This document shows, piece after piece, positions 16,076 through 25,166 of a stretch of 64,000 bases of DNA. Source of the DNA: Methylobacterium hispanicum (GTDB lineage Bacteria > Pseudomonadota > Alphaproteobacteria > Rhizobiales > Beijerinckiaceae); NCBI RefSeq assembly GCF_022179285.1, contig NZ_BPQO01000026.1, positions 36,046 to 100,045 of the forward strand. Direction: 5' to 3'. The first letter of the stretch is position 1. Each line of letters begins with the position of its first letter. A model generated the notes under the pieces. It ran no database searches. It was not told the DNA's origin and saw only the letters and a list, made by a program, of their open reading frames with translations. The translations under genes were made by a program, and so were the position numbers.

Positions 16076-16213
16076 CGCGGCGGGGATAGATGCACCCCCG
16101 GTGCCCGCCTCCTCAGTTCCGGCGCAAAGCTCCGGTGAAAGCCCGGCTCGCCGTCCCGGCCTCGCCCCCTAGCCATCCGTCCGCGCCCGCGCGGCGGGTT
16201 TCCGGAAGCGAAG

Positions 16214-16987
16214 ATGAGCCTCCTCAAACGCATCAGCCGGCTACCGGCCGTCCAGGAAGGGCTGGGCGCGCTCGCCGCCGCCTATCTGGGCCTCGTGCGG
16301 CGCACCAACCGGTTCACGGTCGAGTCCGCGGGGGGCGATGCCTGGATCGACCGGCACAGCCCCTTCATCGCCGGCATGTGGCACGGCCAGCACATCATGG
16401 TGCCGTTCGCCCGGCGGCCGCAGGACCGCATCGCCACGATCATCTCGCGCAACCCCGACGGCAACATCAACACGATCGCGCTGACCCGGATGGGCGTGCG
16501 GGTGATCCGCGCCTCGGGGGCCCGCGGCCGGGTGGTGCGCGACGCGCGCGCCAAGGGCGGGGCCGAGGGCCTGCGCGCCATGCTGAAGGCGCTGAAAGCC
16601 GGCGAGACCGTCGCCTTCAGCGCCGACGTGCCGAAGGTCTCGCGCCGGGCGGATGCCGGCATCCTCACGCTCGCCCGCTTCTCCGGCCGGCCGATCGTAC
16701 CGGTCGCCGTGGTGACGAGCCGCCATATCCGCTTCAACTCCTGGGACCGGGCCTGCCTCGGCCTGCCCTTCGGCCGGGGGGCCGTGGTGTTCGGCGAGGC
16801 GATCCACGTGCCGCGCGAGGTCGAGGCGGAGGCGTTCGAGCGGCTGCGCCAGCGGCTCGAGGCCGAGATGAACCGGGTGCACGACCGGGCCTACGCCCTC
16901 GTCGGGCGACCGGACCGGGTGGGCGCGAACTGGCTCGGCGTGCCGGCCGACGGGACGGCGGGACGTTCGGCCGGGAGCCTCGCGTGA
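16214..16987 (+). CDS. DUF374 lysophospholipid acyltransferase family protein
   Basis: The product has 257 residues. It has the DUF374 core: FIAGMWHGQHIMVPFARR with the putative catalytic His, IATIISRNPDGNINTIALTRMGVRVIRASG, and VAFSADVPKVSRRADAGILTLAR. The family sits in the LPLAT superfamily and is repeatedly found beside waaA and lpxK, so a late acylation or lipid A-related role is inferred. Its TGA overlaps the GTG of waaA by four bases (GTGA), so translation is coupled. Confidence 0.85.
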   Translation: MSLLKRISRLPAVQEGLGALAAAYLGLVRRTNRFTVESAGGDAWIDRHSPFIAGMWHGQHIMVPFARRPQDRIATIISRNPDGNINTIALTRMGVRVIRASGARGRVVRDARAKGGAEGLRAMLKALKAGETVAFSADVPKVSRRADAGILTLARFSGRPIVPVAVVTSRHIRFNSWDRACLGLPFGRGAVVFGEAIHVPREVEAEAFERLRQRLEAEMNRVHDRAYALVGRPDRVGANWLGVPADGTAGRSAGSLA

Positions 16988-18285
16988 GGGCGCCGCCCCT
17001 CACCCTGCCGCTGCGGGCCTACCGGGTCGGCCTGCGGCTCGGCGAGCCCGCCGTGGCGGGCCTGCTCGCGTGGCGGGCGCACCGCGGCAAGGAGGATCCG
17101 AGGCGGCTCCCCGAGCGCCGCGGCTTGGCCGGCCGGGCGCGGCCCGTCGGCCCGCTCGCCTGGATGCACGGGGCGAGCGTCGGCGAGGCGCTCTCGCTCG
17201 TCGGCCTCGTCGAGGGCATGATCGCCCGCGGCTTCTCGGTCCTCGTCACCACCGGCACCCGCACGGCCGCCGAGCTGATCGGCACCCGCCTGCCGCCCGG
17301 CGCCGTGCACCAGTACATGCCCCTCGACGCCCCGCGCTGGGTCGGGCGCTTCCTCGAACACTGGCAGCCGGACCTCGCGCTGGTGGCCGAATCCGAGATC
17401 TGGCCCAACGTCATCGTCGGCCTGCACGAGCGGGGCATCCCGCTGATCCTCGTCAACGGGCGGATGTCGGAGCGCTCGTTCCGCGGCTGGGAGCGCTCGC
17501 CGCGCACCGCGCGCGCGCTCCTCTCCCGCATCGCCGTCTGCCTCGCGCAGACGCGCGACGACGCGGAGCGCTTCGTGCGGCTCGGCGCGCCGCGGGTGAA
17601 TGTGGCGGGGAACCTGAAGTTCGACGCCGCGGTGCCGCCGGCCGACCGGCAGCAGCTCGCCTATCTCGGCGAGATGATCGGGGAGCGCCCGGTCTGGATC
17701 GCGGCGAGCACCCATGCGGGCGAGGACGCCACCGTCGCCGCGTCGCACGCGCGCCTGGCCGCCCGCTTCCCCGACCTCCTCACCATCGTGGCCCCGCGCC
17801 ATCCGGGCCGGGGGCAGGCGGTGGCCGAAGTCGCGGCCGCGGCGGGCCTGCGCAGCGCGCGCCGCGCGACCGGGGGGCGCCCCCATCCTGGGGTCTCCTG
17901 CTACGTCGCCGACACGGTGGGCGAGCTCGGCCTGTTCTACCGCCTGAGCCCGGTCGCCTTCCTGGGCGGCTCGCTGGTGGAGCGCGGCGGCCAGAACCCG
18001 ATCGAGCCGGTTCGCCTCGACGCGGCGGTGCTGCACGGGCCGCACACCCAGAACTTCGCCGAGATCTACGGCGCCCTCGACGCGGCGGGGGGCGCGCTCG
18101 CCGTGGCGGACGCGGACGAACTTGCCGCGCGGGTCGGCGCCCTGCTCGCCGAGCCGCAGCGCGCCGCGGCGGTGGCCGAGGCCGGGCAGCGGGCGCTGCG
18201 GCCCTTCGAGGGGGCGGTGACGCGCACGCTCGCGGTGCTGGAGCCCTTCGTCGCGCACCAGAAGCTCGCCGCCCTCCAGGCCTGA
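16984..18285 (+). CDS. waaA: 3-deoxy-D-manno-octulosonic acid transferase WaaA (KdtA)
   Basis: The product has 433 residues. It transfers Kdo to lipid A precursor at the inner membrane. Visible motifs are the glycosyltransferase N-domain LAWMHGASVGEALSLVGLVEGM with the catalytic Glu, LVTTGTRTAAELIG, LVAESEIWPNVI, and the C-terminal nucleotide-sugar half with AASTHAGEDATV, IVAPRHPGRG and FLGGSLVERGGQNPIEP. The GTG start at 16984 overlaps the DUF374 stop and begins the membrane-associating N-terminus. Its stop shares one base with the lpxK start (TGATG). Confidence 0.93.
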   Translation: MRAPPLTLPLRAYRVGLRLGEPAVAGLLAWRAHRGKEDPRRLPERRGLAGRARPVGPLAWMHGASVGEALSLVGLVEGMIARGFSVLVTTGTRTAAELIGTRLPPGAVHQYMPLDAPRWVGRFLEHWQPDLALVAESEIWPNVIVGLHERGIPLILVNGRMSERSFRGWERSPRTARALLSRIAVCLAQTRDDAERFVRLGAPRVNVAGNLKFDAAVPPADRQQLAYLGEMIGERPVWIAASTHAGEDATVAASHARLAARFPDLLTIVAPRHPGRGQAVAEVAAAAGLRSARRATGGRPHPGVSCYVADTVGELGLFYRLSPVAFLGGSLVERGGQNPIEPVRLDAAVLHGPHTQNFAEIYGALDAAGGALAVADADELAARVGALLAEPQRAAAVAEAGQRALRPFEGAVTRTLAVLEPFVAHQKLAALQA

Positions 18286-19256
18286 TGCGCCCGCCCGCCT
18301 TCTGGGACGCCCACCCGCACCACCCGGCCGCCCTGGCGCTGCGGCCGCTGGGCGCCCTCTACGGCCGGCTCACCGCCGCCCGGATGGCGCGGCCCGGCGC
18401 GCGCGGGCCCTGCCCGGTCCTCTGCCTCGGCAACTTCACCCTGGGCGGTGCCGGCAAGACCCCGGCGGCGCTGGCGCTCGCCGACATCCTGCGCGACCTC
18501 GGCGCCCGACCGGCCTTCCTGAGCCGCGGCTATGGCGGGCGCCTGCCCGGCCCCGTCGCGGTCGATCCCGCGCGCCACGGGGCCGCGGATGTCGGCGACG
18601 AGCCGCTCCTTCTCGCACGCTGCGCCCCGGCCGTCGTCGCGCGCGACCGGGTGGCCGGCGCCGCCCTGTGCGCGGCGGGGGGCGCGGACGTGATCGTGAT
18701 GGATGACGGGCTGCAGAACCCCTCGCTCACCAAAGACCTCGCCCTCGCGGTGGTCGATGCGGGCGCGGGCATCGGCAACGGTCTGCCCTTTCCGGCGGGG
18801 CCGCTCAGGGCCCCGCTGGCCGACCAGTGGGCGCATGTTGCCGGGCTGATCCTGGTCGGCGACGGGCCGGGCGAGGCCGTGGCGGAGGCCGCCCTGCGGC
18901 ATGGCCTGCCCGTGCACCGCGCCCGGCTCGCCGCGGAGCCCGGCGCGCTCGCCGGCCGGCGCGTTCTGGCCTTCGCGGGGATCGGCCGCCCGCAGAAATT
19001 CTTCGCGACGGTGCGGGAGAGCGGGGCGGACGTCGCCGCCACCCGGGCCTTTCCCGACCACCATCCCTACGCGGCGGGCGACCTTGCGGCGCTGGCCGCC
19101 GAGGCGGCGCGTCTCGGCGCGGACCTCGTCACCACTGAGAAGGATGCGGTGCGCCTGCCGGCGGCCTTCGCGGCCCGCGTGCTGTCCGTGCGGCTGCGCT
19201 TCCGCGACGAAGCGCCCTTGCGCGCGCAGTTGCGGGCCCTGTGCCGGCCGGCGTGA
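18285..19256 (+). CDS. lpxK: Tetraacyldisaccharide 4'-kinase LpxK
   Basis: The product has 323 residues. It phosphorylates the 4' position of the lipid A disaccharide. The Walker A-like loop is LCLGNFTLGGAGKTPAALAL, followed by AFLSRGYGGRLPG, DVIVMDDGLQNPSL, LPFPAGPLRAP and FFATVRESGADV, all LpxK hallmarks. N-terminal residues about 1-30 should anchor it to the membrane (FWDAHPHHPAALALRPLGALYGRL). It overlaps waaA by one base and ends the operon, 25 bases from a convergent gene. Confidence 0.93.
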   Translation: MRPPAFWDAHPHHPAALALRPLGALYGRLTAARMARPGARGPCPVLCLGNFTLGGAGKTPAALALADILRDLGARPAFLSRGYGGRLPGPVAVDPARHGAADVGDEPLLLARCAPAVVARDRVAGAALCAAGGADVIVMDDGLQNPSLTKDLALAVVDAGAGIGNGLPFPAGPLRAPLADQWAHVAGLILVGDGPGEAVAEAALRHGLPVHRARLAAEPGALAGRRVLAFAGIGRPQKFFATVRESGADVAATRAFPDHHPYAAGDLAALAAEAARLGADLVTTEKDAVRLPAAFAARVLSVRLRFRDEAPLRAQLRALCRPA

Positions 19257-19281
19257 GGCCGCGTGCCTGTCGGCGGCGCGA

Positions 19282-20319
19282 TCAGAACTTGTCCGGCAGG
19301 CCCTTCACCGCGTTGCCCAGCGCCTCGACGCTCGCGCCGATCTTGCGGCCCGTGGCGGCGAGCGTCGGCACCTTGATGCCGAACACCTCCGTCTCCTCGG
19401 CCTCGGCAGAGGCTGTCGGCTGGGTCCCCGCCTCGGCCGAAGCGATGGCTGCAGGCGCGGGCTTGCGCGCGGCGACAACCTTCTCGGGCTTTCTCTTGGC
19501 GTGTTCGGACGTCTCCCCCTTGGCGTCAGCGGGCTTTGCCGGCTCCTTGCGGCTCTCTGCAGGGGCCGGGCGCGCGCCGGGCTTCTCGGCCGCGGCCTTC
19601 TCGGGGGCGGGCGGCAGGGCCGCGAAGCTGGTGCTGGCGGTACGGGCGCGCACGGTCTCGGCGGGGCGCGCGGCGACCGTCGGCGCGGTGCGGCTCGGCG
19701 GCGGCAGGACGCCGGCCTGACGGGCGGGGGCGATCACCGGCGCGTTCTCGATCGTCGGCGCGGGCTTGGCGCTTGCGGCCTTCGTGAGCGCGGGCTTGCC
19801 AACGGCCGATTGGGCGCCCTCGGATTTGGGCGCCGGCGGCATCTGCGCCGCAGGGACGGGCGCGGGGGGGACGATGGCCGCGGTCCGCGGCGCCGGCAGG
19901 TCGGGCGAGAGCGCGACGGGCGGCTCGACGGCGGCCGGGGGCTTGGGCGCGACGGAGGGCGCCGGACCGGCCACCGGTCCCGCCGGGTTCTGGGCGGGCG
20001 CCGCCTCGGCGGGCGGCAGTGCGATCCGCCGCGGCGCGTCCGCGCCGGGCAGGCTGCCGGTGGCGAGCGCGGGCAGGCCGTCCTTCGTCAGGTCCGGCCA
20101 GTCGACGGCGCTCTGCTGCACGGGCAGGCTCCGCACCGGGGCGCCGCGCGATCCGGTCAGGTCCGACATGAGGGCGGAGGCTGCCGCGAAGGCGCCGAGG
20201 CCGGCGACCCCGAGGGCGGAGGCCAGCGCGATGCGCCGGAGGGGGCGGCCGGGCGGCACGCTCTGCGCGGCCGTGCGGGGCTGGCGGGTCTCAGTGGGGT
20301 CGAGCGCGAGTTCGTTCAT
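19282..20319 (-). CDS. Single-pass membrane protein with long Pro/Ala-rich domain, unknown function
   Basis: The product has 345 residues. A short cytoplasmic N-terminus (MNELALDPTETRQPR) precedes one membrane helix, IALASALGVAGLGAFAAASA. About 240 residues rich in Pro, Ala, Lys and Glu follow, probably disordered and periplasmic. The final 40 residues (EVFGIKVPTLAATGRKIGASVEALGNAVKGLPDKF) are more ordered and amphipathic. The architecture recalls periplasm-spanning linkers, but no TonB or SPOR motif is seen. The ATG at 20319 is used because the frame above it lacks family-like sequence. It is convergent with lpxK. Confidence 0.7.
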   Translation of the reverse strand: MNELALDPTETRQPRTAAQSVPPGRPLRRIALASALGVAGLGAFAAASALMSDLTGSRGAPVRSLPVQQSAVDWPDLTKDGLPALATGSLPGADAPRRIALPPAEAAPAQNPAGPVAGPAPSVAPKPPAAVEPPVALSPDLPAPRTAAIVPPAPVPAAQMPPAPKSEGAQSAVGKPALTKAASAKPAPTIENAPVIAPARQAGVLPPPSRTAPTVAARPAETVRARTASTSFAALPPAPEKAAAEKPGARPAPAESRKEPAKPADAKGETSEHAKRKPEKVVAARKPAPAAIASAEAGTQPTASAEAEETEVFGIKVPTLAATGRKIGASVEALGNAVKGLPDKF

Positions 20320-20509
20320 GGACGGGGTCTCTGGACGCGACGCGGATCCGAACGGCCGCTCCCCCGAACCCGGCCGCCCGCCCCAGGTATTCCCGAAGGC
20401 GGATCTCGGACGATGACTCAGGCCCGACAATACGGCGCAAAGATGTCGGCCGCCGCGCCGGGCACGGATTCCGTTCAGGAACAGGTAACCCTGTGTACGG
20501 TCGGCGCGA

Positions 20510-21460
20510 TTAAGAATCGGTGACTTCGCGGGGCGATCCCTGCGGGTCCGGATACGCGCCCGCGGCGATCTGGGCCGCCACCACCCGCGCGACGGCGCGG
20601 GTCCGGCGGTCCGGCGCGAGGCCGGGATTCGGCCCGAGCCCGAGACGGTGCCGCTTCAGCGCGACGAGGGCGGGATCGCCCCAGCGCGCGAGGAGCGCCT
20701 GGAAGGCCGCGTGGGGGCCGGGGCGGAACGGGCCGGGCAGGCCGGACCCGTCGCGCTGCGGGTGCGGCGGCTCGACATGGGCGCAGGGCACGAGGCCGGG
20801 CGGGATCGGCGCCGTCGCGACGTGCCGGCGCCCGAGCCGCAGGATGCGGGGGACCATGTGGGCCCGCGGCCCCGGGGCGCCGTCCGGGACCGCCCCCCTG
20901 CGCAGCACCTCGACGCGCCCGAGCGGCCCGGCGAAGACGAGGTCGGGACGATCCGCCGCCGCCACGAAGCCCTCCGGGTCGGGCAGCGGCGCCCCGGCGC
21001 GGGCCTGGAGGCGCGCGAGCCCCTCCGCGTCCCCGGCGCGGGCCAGGATCGCGACGGGTCCGAGGCCGAGGCCGAGGTCGAACAGCGTATCCGCCCGCGC
21101 GCCCGGGTCGAGCGCCTCGTGGTCGGGCCCGAGCGCGGTGACGGCGCCCCGGCGCGGGCGGGGCAGGGCGGCCTCGGGCAGGCAGAGCGCCACGGCGTGG
21201 CTCCAGCCACCGGGCACGGCCGTCTCGTAGGCGACGGCCACGAGATCCGGGCGGGTGCCGAGCGCGATGCCGCCGCGCGCCGTGCGCAGGCCGAGCCTTC
21301 CGCCCGCGAGCGGCCGGACGGGCTCGTCGGGGCCGCGCCGGAACGCGGCGGCGGCTCCGAAGGTGCCGAGGCTCCAGCCGGCCTCGGGCTCGGCGAGCAG
21401 GTCGCGGATCAGGTCGTGGACCGGATCGCGCGGCGCGGGGGGCACGATCGCGGGCGTCAT
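20510..21460 (-). CDS. Hypothetical protein, soluble, about 316 residues
   Basis: I do not recognise the family with certainty. Features seen are HDLIRDLLAEPEAGWSLGTFGAAAAF near the start, a beta-rich middle (GGRLGLRTARGGIALGTRPDLVAVAYE), LGLGPVAILARAGDAEGLARLQARAG, and a C-terminal VALKRHRLGLGPNPGLAPDR. No membrane segment or signal peptide is seen. The ATG at 21460 follows the last in-frame alternative. It is divergent from the two-component kinase gene with only about 95 bases between them. Confidence 0.65.
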   Translation of the reverse strand: MTPAIVPPAPRDPVHDLIRDLLAEPEAGWSLGTFGAAAAFRRGPDEPVRPLAGGRLGLRTARGGIALGTRPDLVAVAYETAVPGGWSHAVALCLPEAALPRPRRGAVTALGPDHEALDPGARADTLFDLGLGLGPVAILARAGDAEGLARLQARAGAPLPDPEGFVAAADRPDLVFAGPLGRVEVLRRGAVPDGAPGPRAHMVPRILRLGRRHVATAPIPPGLVPCAHVEPPHPQRDGSGLPGPFRPGPHAAFQALLARWGDPALVALKRHRLGLGPNPGLAPDRRTRAVARVVAAQIAAGAYPDPQGSPREVTDS

Positions 21461-21555
21461 GCGCGGATCGCTACGATGCGGCCCCCGCGCCTTCAACCGC
21501 CGCTCGTAGGACCACCGGATGGACAATCCCACGTGCCTGGATCAAGGCTCGCCGG

Positions 21556-23013
21556 GTGACCGCCCGCGCCCCGACCGTTCCCACCCGACCCGACGCGCCA
21601 GCCGCTCCCGAGCGCGCGCCGGCCGCCGCGCGGCGCGCGCTGCCCTGGGCCGGCTGGTCGACACGGCGTCGCCTGATCGCGGTGGTGCTCGCCATCGACG
21701 TGCTGGCGGCGCTGGTCTCCTGCGCGGTCATCGTCCTCAACGCGCGCTCGGCCGTGAAGGTCGAGACCCGGGCCTCGCTCGCCACCGTGGAGTCGCTGGT
21801 GGCCGACACGATCCGGCTCGCCGACACGGCCTCGCCCGACACCCTGCTGCAGACCCTCGACCTGCGCTCCCAGGCGCTCCGCCACGTCCGGGTCAGCGTG
21901 GTCGACAGCGACGGCGATCCGGTGGGCGAGCCCCTGGGCCGGCCACGCGCCGAGAAGGCGGCGCCCGCCTGGTTCGCCGACCTGATCGCCCCGCCGATCA
22001 AGCAGCACACCCTGCCGATCGTGGCGGGCGGGCGCCAGATCGGAGCGGCCCGCATCACCACCCAGCCGCTGGACGAGATCGACGAGATCTGGAGCTACGC
22101 CCGGGCGCTGTCGATCACCACCTTCTGCATCAACGCGGCGATGCTGGTGGCGCTCTACCTCGCGGCGGGCCGCGTGCTCGCGCCCCTGGGGAGCCTCGCC
22201 CGGGGGCTGACCCAGCTGGAGCGGCACGACTACACCGCCCGGCTCGCCCTGCCGGAAACGCGCGAGCTCGCCGCGATCGCGGCCCGCTTCAACCAGGTGG
22301 CGGAGGCGCTCGGCGAGGCGCGCGCCGCCAACGGCCGCCTCAACCGCCAACTCCTGACCGCCCAGGACGACGAGGGCCGCCGCATCGCGCTCGAACTCCA
22401 CGACGAGTTCGGCCCCTGCCTGTTCGCACTTGAGGCCACCGCCGCCTCGATCGCCCGCATCGCCGCGGGCGAGGCCGAGCCTGCCCGCGACAAGCTCGCG
22501 GCGCGCGCCGCCGAGATCGCCGGCATCGTCGGGCAGGTGCAGAGCCGCAACCGCGACCTGCTCAACCGCCTGCGCCCGCACGCGCTGGGCCAGGTTCCGC
22601 TGCCCGCCTGCCTCGACCTCCTCGTGCGCGACTTCAGCCGGCGCCATCCGGGCACCCGCTTCACCGGGCGCTTCGCGGGGCTGGGGCCGGGCTATGGCGA
22701 CCTCGTCGATCTCACCCTGTTCCGCTGCATCCAGGAGAGCATGACCAACGCCGTGCGGCACGGCGCCGCGACCGAGATCGTCGCCGAGGCGGACGAGCGG
22801 GACGGGCACCTCGTGGTCAGCGTGCGGGACGACGGCCGGGGGGTGAGCGCCGACCACGGCACCGGGCTCGGCCTCTCGGGGATGCGCGAGCGCGTTGGCG
22901 CGCTGGACGGAAGCTTTGCGCTTGACAACGGGGTCCGCGGGGCTGTTGTCCGGATCAGCATCCCGGTCCCGGCCGACCGGGGCGAGGATGCCAGCAGGGT
23001 GGAAGCGCCATGA
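21556..23013 (+). CDS. Membrane sensor histidine kinase (HisKA_3/NarL-type partner)
   Basis: The product has 485 residues. TM1 lies at about 40-62, a periplasmic sensor at 63-182, TM2 at about 183-204, and a HAMP-like stretch at 205-258. The HisKA_3 box is AQDDEGRRIALELHDEFGPCL with H282. The ATPase domain shows CIQESMTNAVRHG, VRDDGRGV and GTGLGLSGMRERV. It resembles UhpB/NarX-type kinases. It starts at GTG 21556, as no upstream ATG exists in frame. Its stop overlaps the response regulator ATG by four bases, so the pair should be one system. The signal is unknown. Confidence 0.88.
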   Translation: MTARAPTVPTRPDAPAAPERAPAAARRALPWAGWSTRRRLIAVVLAIDVLAALVSCAVIVLNARSAVKVETRASLATVESLVADTIRLADTASPDTLLQTLDLRSQALRHVRVSVVDSDGDPVGEPLGRPRAEKAAPAWFADLIAPPIKQHTLPIVAGGRQIGAARITTQPLDEIDEIWSYARALSITTFCINAAMLVALYLAAGRVLAPLGSLARGLTQLERHDYTARLALPETRELAAIAARFNQVAEALGEARAANGRLNRQLLTAQDDEGRRIALELHDEFGPCLFALEATAASIARIAAGEAEPARDKLAARAAEIAGIVGQVQSRNRDLLNRLRPHALGQVPLPACLDLLVRDFSRRHPGTRFTGRFAGLGPGYGDLVDLTLFRCIQESMTNAVRHGAATEIVAEADERDGHLVVSVRDDGRGVSADHGTGLGLSGMRERVGALDGSFALDNGVRGAVVRISIPVPADRGEDASRVEAP

Positions 23014-23684
23014 ACGCCATCGCCACGAAGGCGGGAATCGCCGGCACGCGGTTGCCGGTCCTCGTGATCGACGATCACCCCATCGTGCTGCAGGGCTGCC
23101 GCCGGGTGCTGGAGGATGCCGGCATCGAGACGGTCGCCGAGGCGACCACGGTGGTGGGCGGCTACCGCATCTTCCACCGCCTGCGCCCGCCGATCGTGAT
23201 CTGCGACCTCACCTTCCAGGGCAGCGGCCTCGCTGGCCTCGGGCTGATCCGGCGCATGCGCGCGGTCGAGCCGGGCACGCGCATCCTCGTCTTCAGCATG
23301 CACAACGATCCGGTGATCGTCGCCCGCGCTCTGGAGGCCGGCGCGCTGGGCTACGTGCTGAAGGACCACGCCTCGGCCGAGCTGTTCGACGCCTTCGAGC
23401 GGGTGCGGGCGGGCGAGGTCTATCTCGACCGGCGGCTCGCCACCGAGGTGGCGATGCTGCGCACCGACGCGCGCCGCACCCCCGAGAGCCAGCTTACCCC
23501 GCGCGAGCAGCAGATCCTGGCCCGTCTCGCCCAGGGCAAGTCCTACGGCGCGATCGCGGCCGACCTCTCCGTCAGCTACAAGACCGTCACCAACGCCTGC
23601 TCGCAGATGCGCCAGAAGCTCGGCGTGCGCACGCTCGCCGAACTCATCCACGTCGCCGTCACCCACGCCCAGCGCCAGGGCTGA
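23010..23684 (+). CDS. LuxR/NarL-family response regulator
   Basis: The product has 224 residues. The receiver runs about 15-130 with LVIDDHPIVLQG (acidic pair), CDLTFQGSG with phospho-acceptor D66, and YVLKDHAS with the conserved Lys. The C-terminal LuxR-type helix-turn-helix is LTPREQQILARLAQGKSYGAIAADLSVSYKTVTNACSQMRQKLG. It receives phosphate from the overlapping kinase and binds DNA; targets are unknown. Confidence 0.9.
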   Translation: MNAIATKAGIAGTRLPVLVIDDHPIVLQGCRRVLEDAGIETVAEATTVVGGYRIFHRLRPPIVICDLTFQGSGLAGLGLIRRMRAVEPGTRILVFSMHNDPVIVARALEAGALGYVLKDHASAELFDAFERVRAGEVYLDRRLATEVAMLRTDARRTPESQLTPREQQILARLAQGKSYGAIAADLSVSYKTVTNACSQMRQKLGVRTLAELIHVAVTHAQRQG

Positions 23685-23695
23685 TTGTTTGGGAC

Positions 23696-23998
23696 TTACT
23701 GGCGGAACAGGATCGGTTCGTAATCCTGTGCCCCGTTGAGGACGTGCAGCACCGTGATCAGCCCGGCTTCCGGTTCGACGCGGTAGAAGATCAGGTAATC
23801 CCGGTGCACCCGGCGTCGGATGCCGCTCGCCTCCCGATCCGGGAGAAGTGGGTAGCCGTAGGGCATGTCGGCCAGTGTCGCGCAGCGATGCTCAAGCTCC
23901 GCAACGAAGGTCACGGCTCGGCCCGGGTTGTCCTGCTGGATGTAGGTGCCGATGCGGACGAGATCGGCGATCGCCCTCTCGGTGAGAACAACCCTCAC
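23696..23998 (-). CDS. ParE/RelE-type toxin
   Basis: The product has 100 residues. It has the RelE/ParE fold pattern: VVLTERAIADLVRIGTYIQQDNPGRAVTFVAEL, CATLADMPYGYPLLP, GIRRRVHRDYLIFYRVEPEAGLITVLHVLNGAQDYEPIL. ParE toxins inhibit gyrase; RelE types cleave mRNA. The fold alone does not decide, although the partner is ParD-like. Its GTG start overlaps the antitoxin stop by four bases. It is convergent with the response regulator gene, with 11 bases between stops. Confidence 0.85.
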   Translation of the reverse strand: MRVVLTERAIADLVRIGTYIQQDNPGRAVTFVAELEHRCATLADMPYGYPLLPDREASGIRRRVHRDYLIFYRVEPEAGLITVLHVLNGAQDYEPILFRQ

Positions 23999-24285
23999 AC
24001 GGGCTGCCCCTCGTCCGCCATGTTCAGCCGCGCGCGGATCCGGGCGAAGGCTTCTTCCACCGGCACGACCTGTCCCGCCTCCGCGTCGGCGATGCCCTGC
24101 GCGAGCGCTGCGTCGAGGGCGCGCAGCCTCGCGCCCTGATCGCGCTCGGCGAGGTAGCGCTCGCGCACGAGGTCGCGGATGTACTCGCTCGGCGTGGCAA
24201 ACGCGCCCTCGCGCACCTTGTCGCGGACATACTGCTCGAGCTCGTGCGTCAGTGTGACAGTCACCTGGCCGCTCTGTGTCGCCAT
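23995..24285 (-). CDS. ParD-like antitoxin
   Basis: The product has 96 residues. The N-terminus VTVTLTHELEQYVRDKVREGAFATPSEYIRDLVRERYL is a ribbon-helix-helix DNA-binding domain. The C-terminal half (RDQGARLRALDAALAQGIADAEAGQVVPVEEAFARIRARL) is the toxin-wrapping tail. It would neutralise the adjacent toxin and autorepress the operon. It overlaps the toxin gene and is divergent from tenA. Confidence 0.88.
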   Translation of the reverse strand: MATQSGQVTVTLTHELEQYVRDKVREGAFATPSEYIRDLVRERYLAERDQGARLRALDAALAQGIADAEAGQVVPVEEAFARIRARLNMADEGQPV

Positions 24286-24423
24286 GCTCGAACCTCGCTC
24301 CTCGCGCGACGGAAGCCGTGATTGTCACTGTTCTACAGCGTGGGAGCGGGCTTGTCGCCGCCGGTCGGGGCTGCGCACATAAGGCGGCGCGGGTCAGTCC
24401 CGTGGGACGTCAAGGGAATCGCT

Positions 24424-25098
24424 TTGACCGGTCGCACATCGTTCTCGCAAGAAGCCTGGGCGCGCAACGCCGCCCTCTATGAGACCATCCGCACCATGCC
24501 GTTCAACGCGGAACTCGCCGCAGGCTCTCTGAGCCGGGCGCGCTTCCGCCACTACATCCTGCAGGACGCGCACTACCTCCTCGGCTTCGGCCGGGCGCTG
24601 GCGCTCGCCGCCGCCAAGGCACCGGACCCGGACGCCTTCGTGCTCTTCGCCCGCGCCGCCGAGGAGGCCGTGGTGGTCGAGCGCAGCCTGCACGAGGGCT
24701 TCTTCCGGCAGGAGGGCATCGGCCCCGAGACCTTCCGGGCGACGCCGCCGAGTCCGGCTTGCGACCACTACGTGAGCCACCTTCTGGCCGTGGCCCATGC
24801 CGAGCCCTACCCGGTGGTGCTCGCAGCGCTCCTCCCCTGTTTCTGGATCTACCGGGAGGTCGGGCGCGACATCCACGCCCGGGCAGCTGCCGACAACCCG
24901 TACCGGGCCTGGATCGACACCTACGCGGGCGAGGACTTCTCGCTGGCCGTCGATCGGGTGATCGCCGCGACCGACGCGGCGGCCGCCGACGCCTCTTCCA
25001 TCCTGATAGAGCGCATGCACCGGGCCTTCACCCACGCGACGCGCCTCGAATGGATGTTCTGGGACGGCGCCTACGGGCAAGCCGGCTGGCCGGTCTAA
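24424..25098 (+). CDS. tenA: TenA/thiaminase II family protein
   Basis: The product has 224 residues from the TTG at 24424, which has AAGGGA six bases upstream and gives the family's usual length. An open frame continues to an ATG at 24322, but that extension is not TenA-like. Active-site candidates are D48 in HYILQDAHYL, Y116, C139 in ALLPCFWIYREVG and E209 in RLEWMFWD, all matching catalytic thiaminase II. Known reactions are hydrolysis of aminopyrimidine for thiamine salvage, or of thiamine. No other thiamine gene is near, and no ThiBox was recognised. Divergent from parDE; the permease gene follows. Confidence 0.85.
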   Translation: MTGRTSFSQEAWARNAALYETIRTMPFNAELAAGSLSRARFRHYILQDAHYLLGFGRALALAAAKAPDPDAFVLFARAAEEAVVVERSLHEGFFRQEGIGPETFRATPPSPACDHYVSHLLAVAHAEPYPVVLAALLPCFWIYREVGRDIHARAAADNPYRAWIDTYAGEDFSLAVDRVIAATDAAAADASSILIERMHRAFTHATRLEWMFWDGAYGQAGWPV

Positions 25099-25166
25099 GG
25101 CCGCCCGCAACCCACTGGCAGGGCTCCCGCATTCCGCTAGCTTGGCAAGTCTGTGACAGTCGAGCG

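Larger units (their letters stand above)
15897..16213. other. Divergent intergenic region ahead of the lipid A operon
   Basis: The region has 317 bases. It contains a 12-bp tandem repeat at 15987-16018 and a long inverted repeat at 16039-16075. Promoters for the metallophosphoesterase and lipid A operon should lie here; none is clear by eye. Confidence 0.4.

Noticed and set aside
23696..24285. Toxin-antitoxin pair as part of a mobile island
   Set aside because: No integrase, direct repeat or tRNA target is next to it; the surrounding genes are ordinary chromosomal ones.
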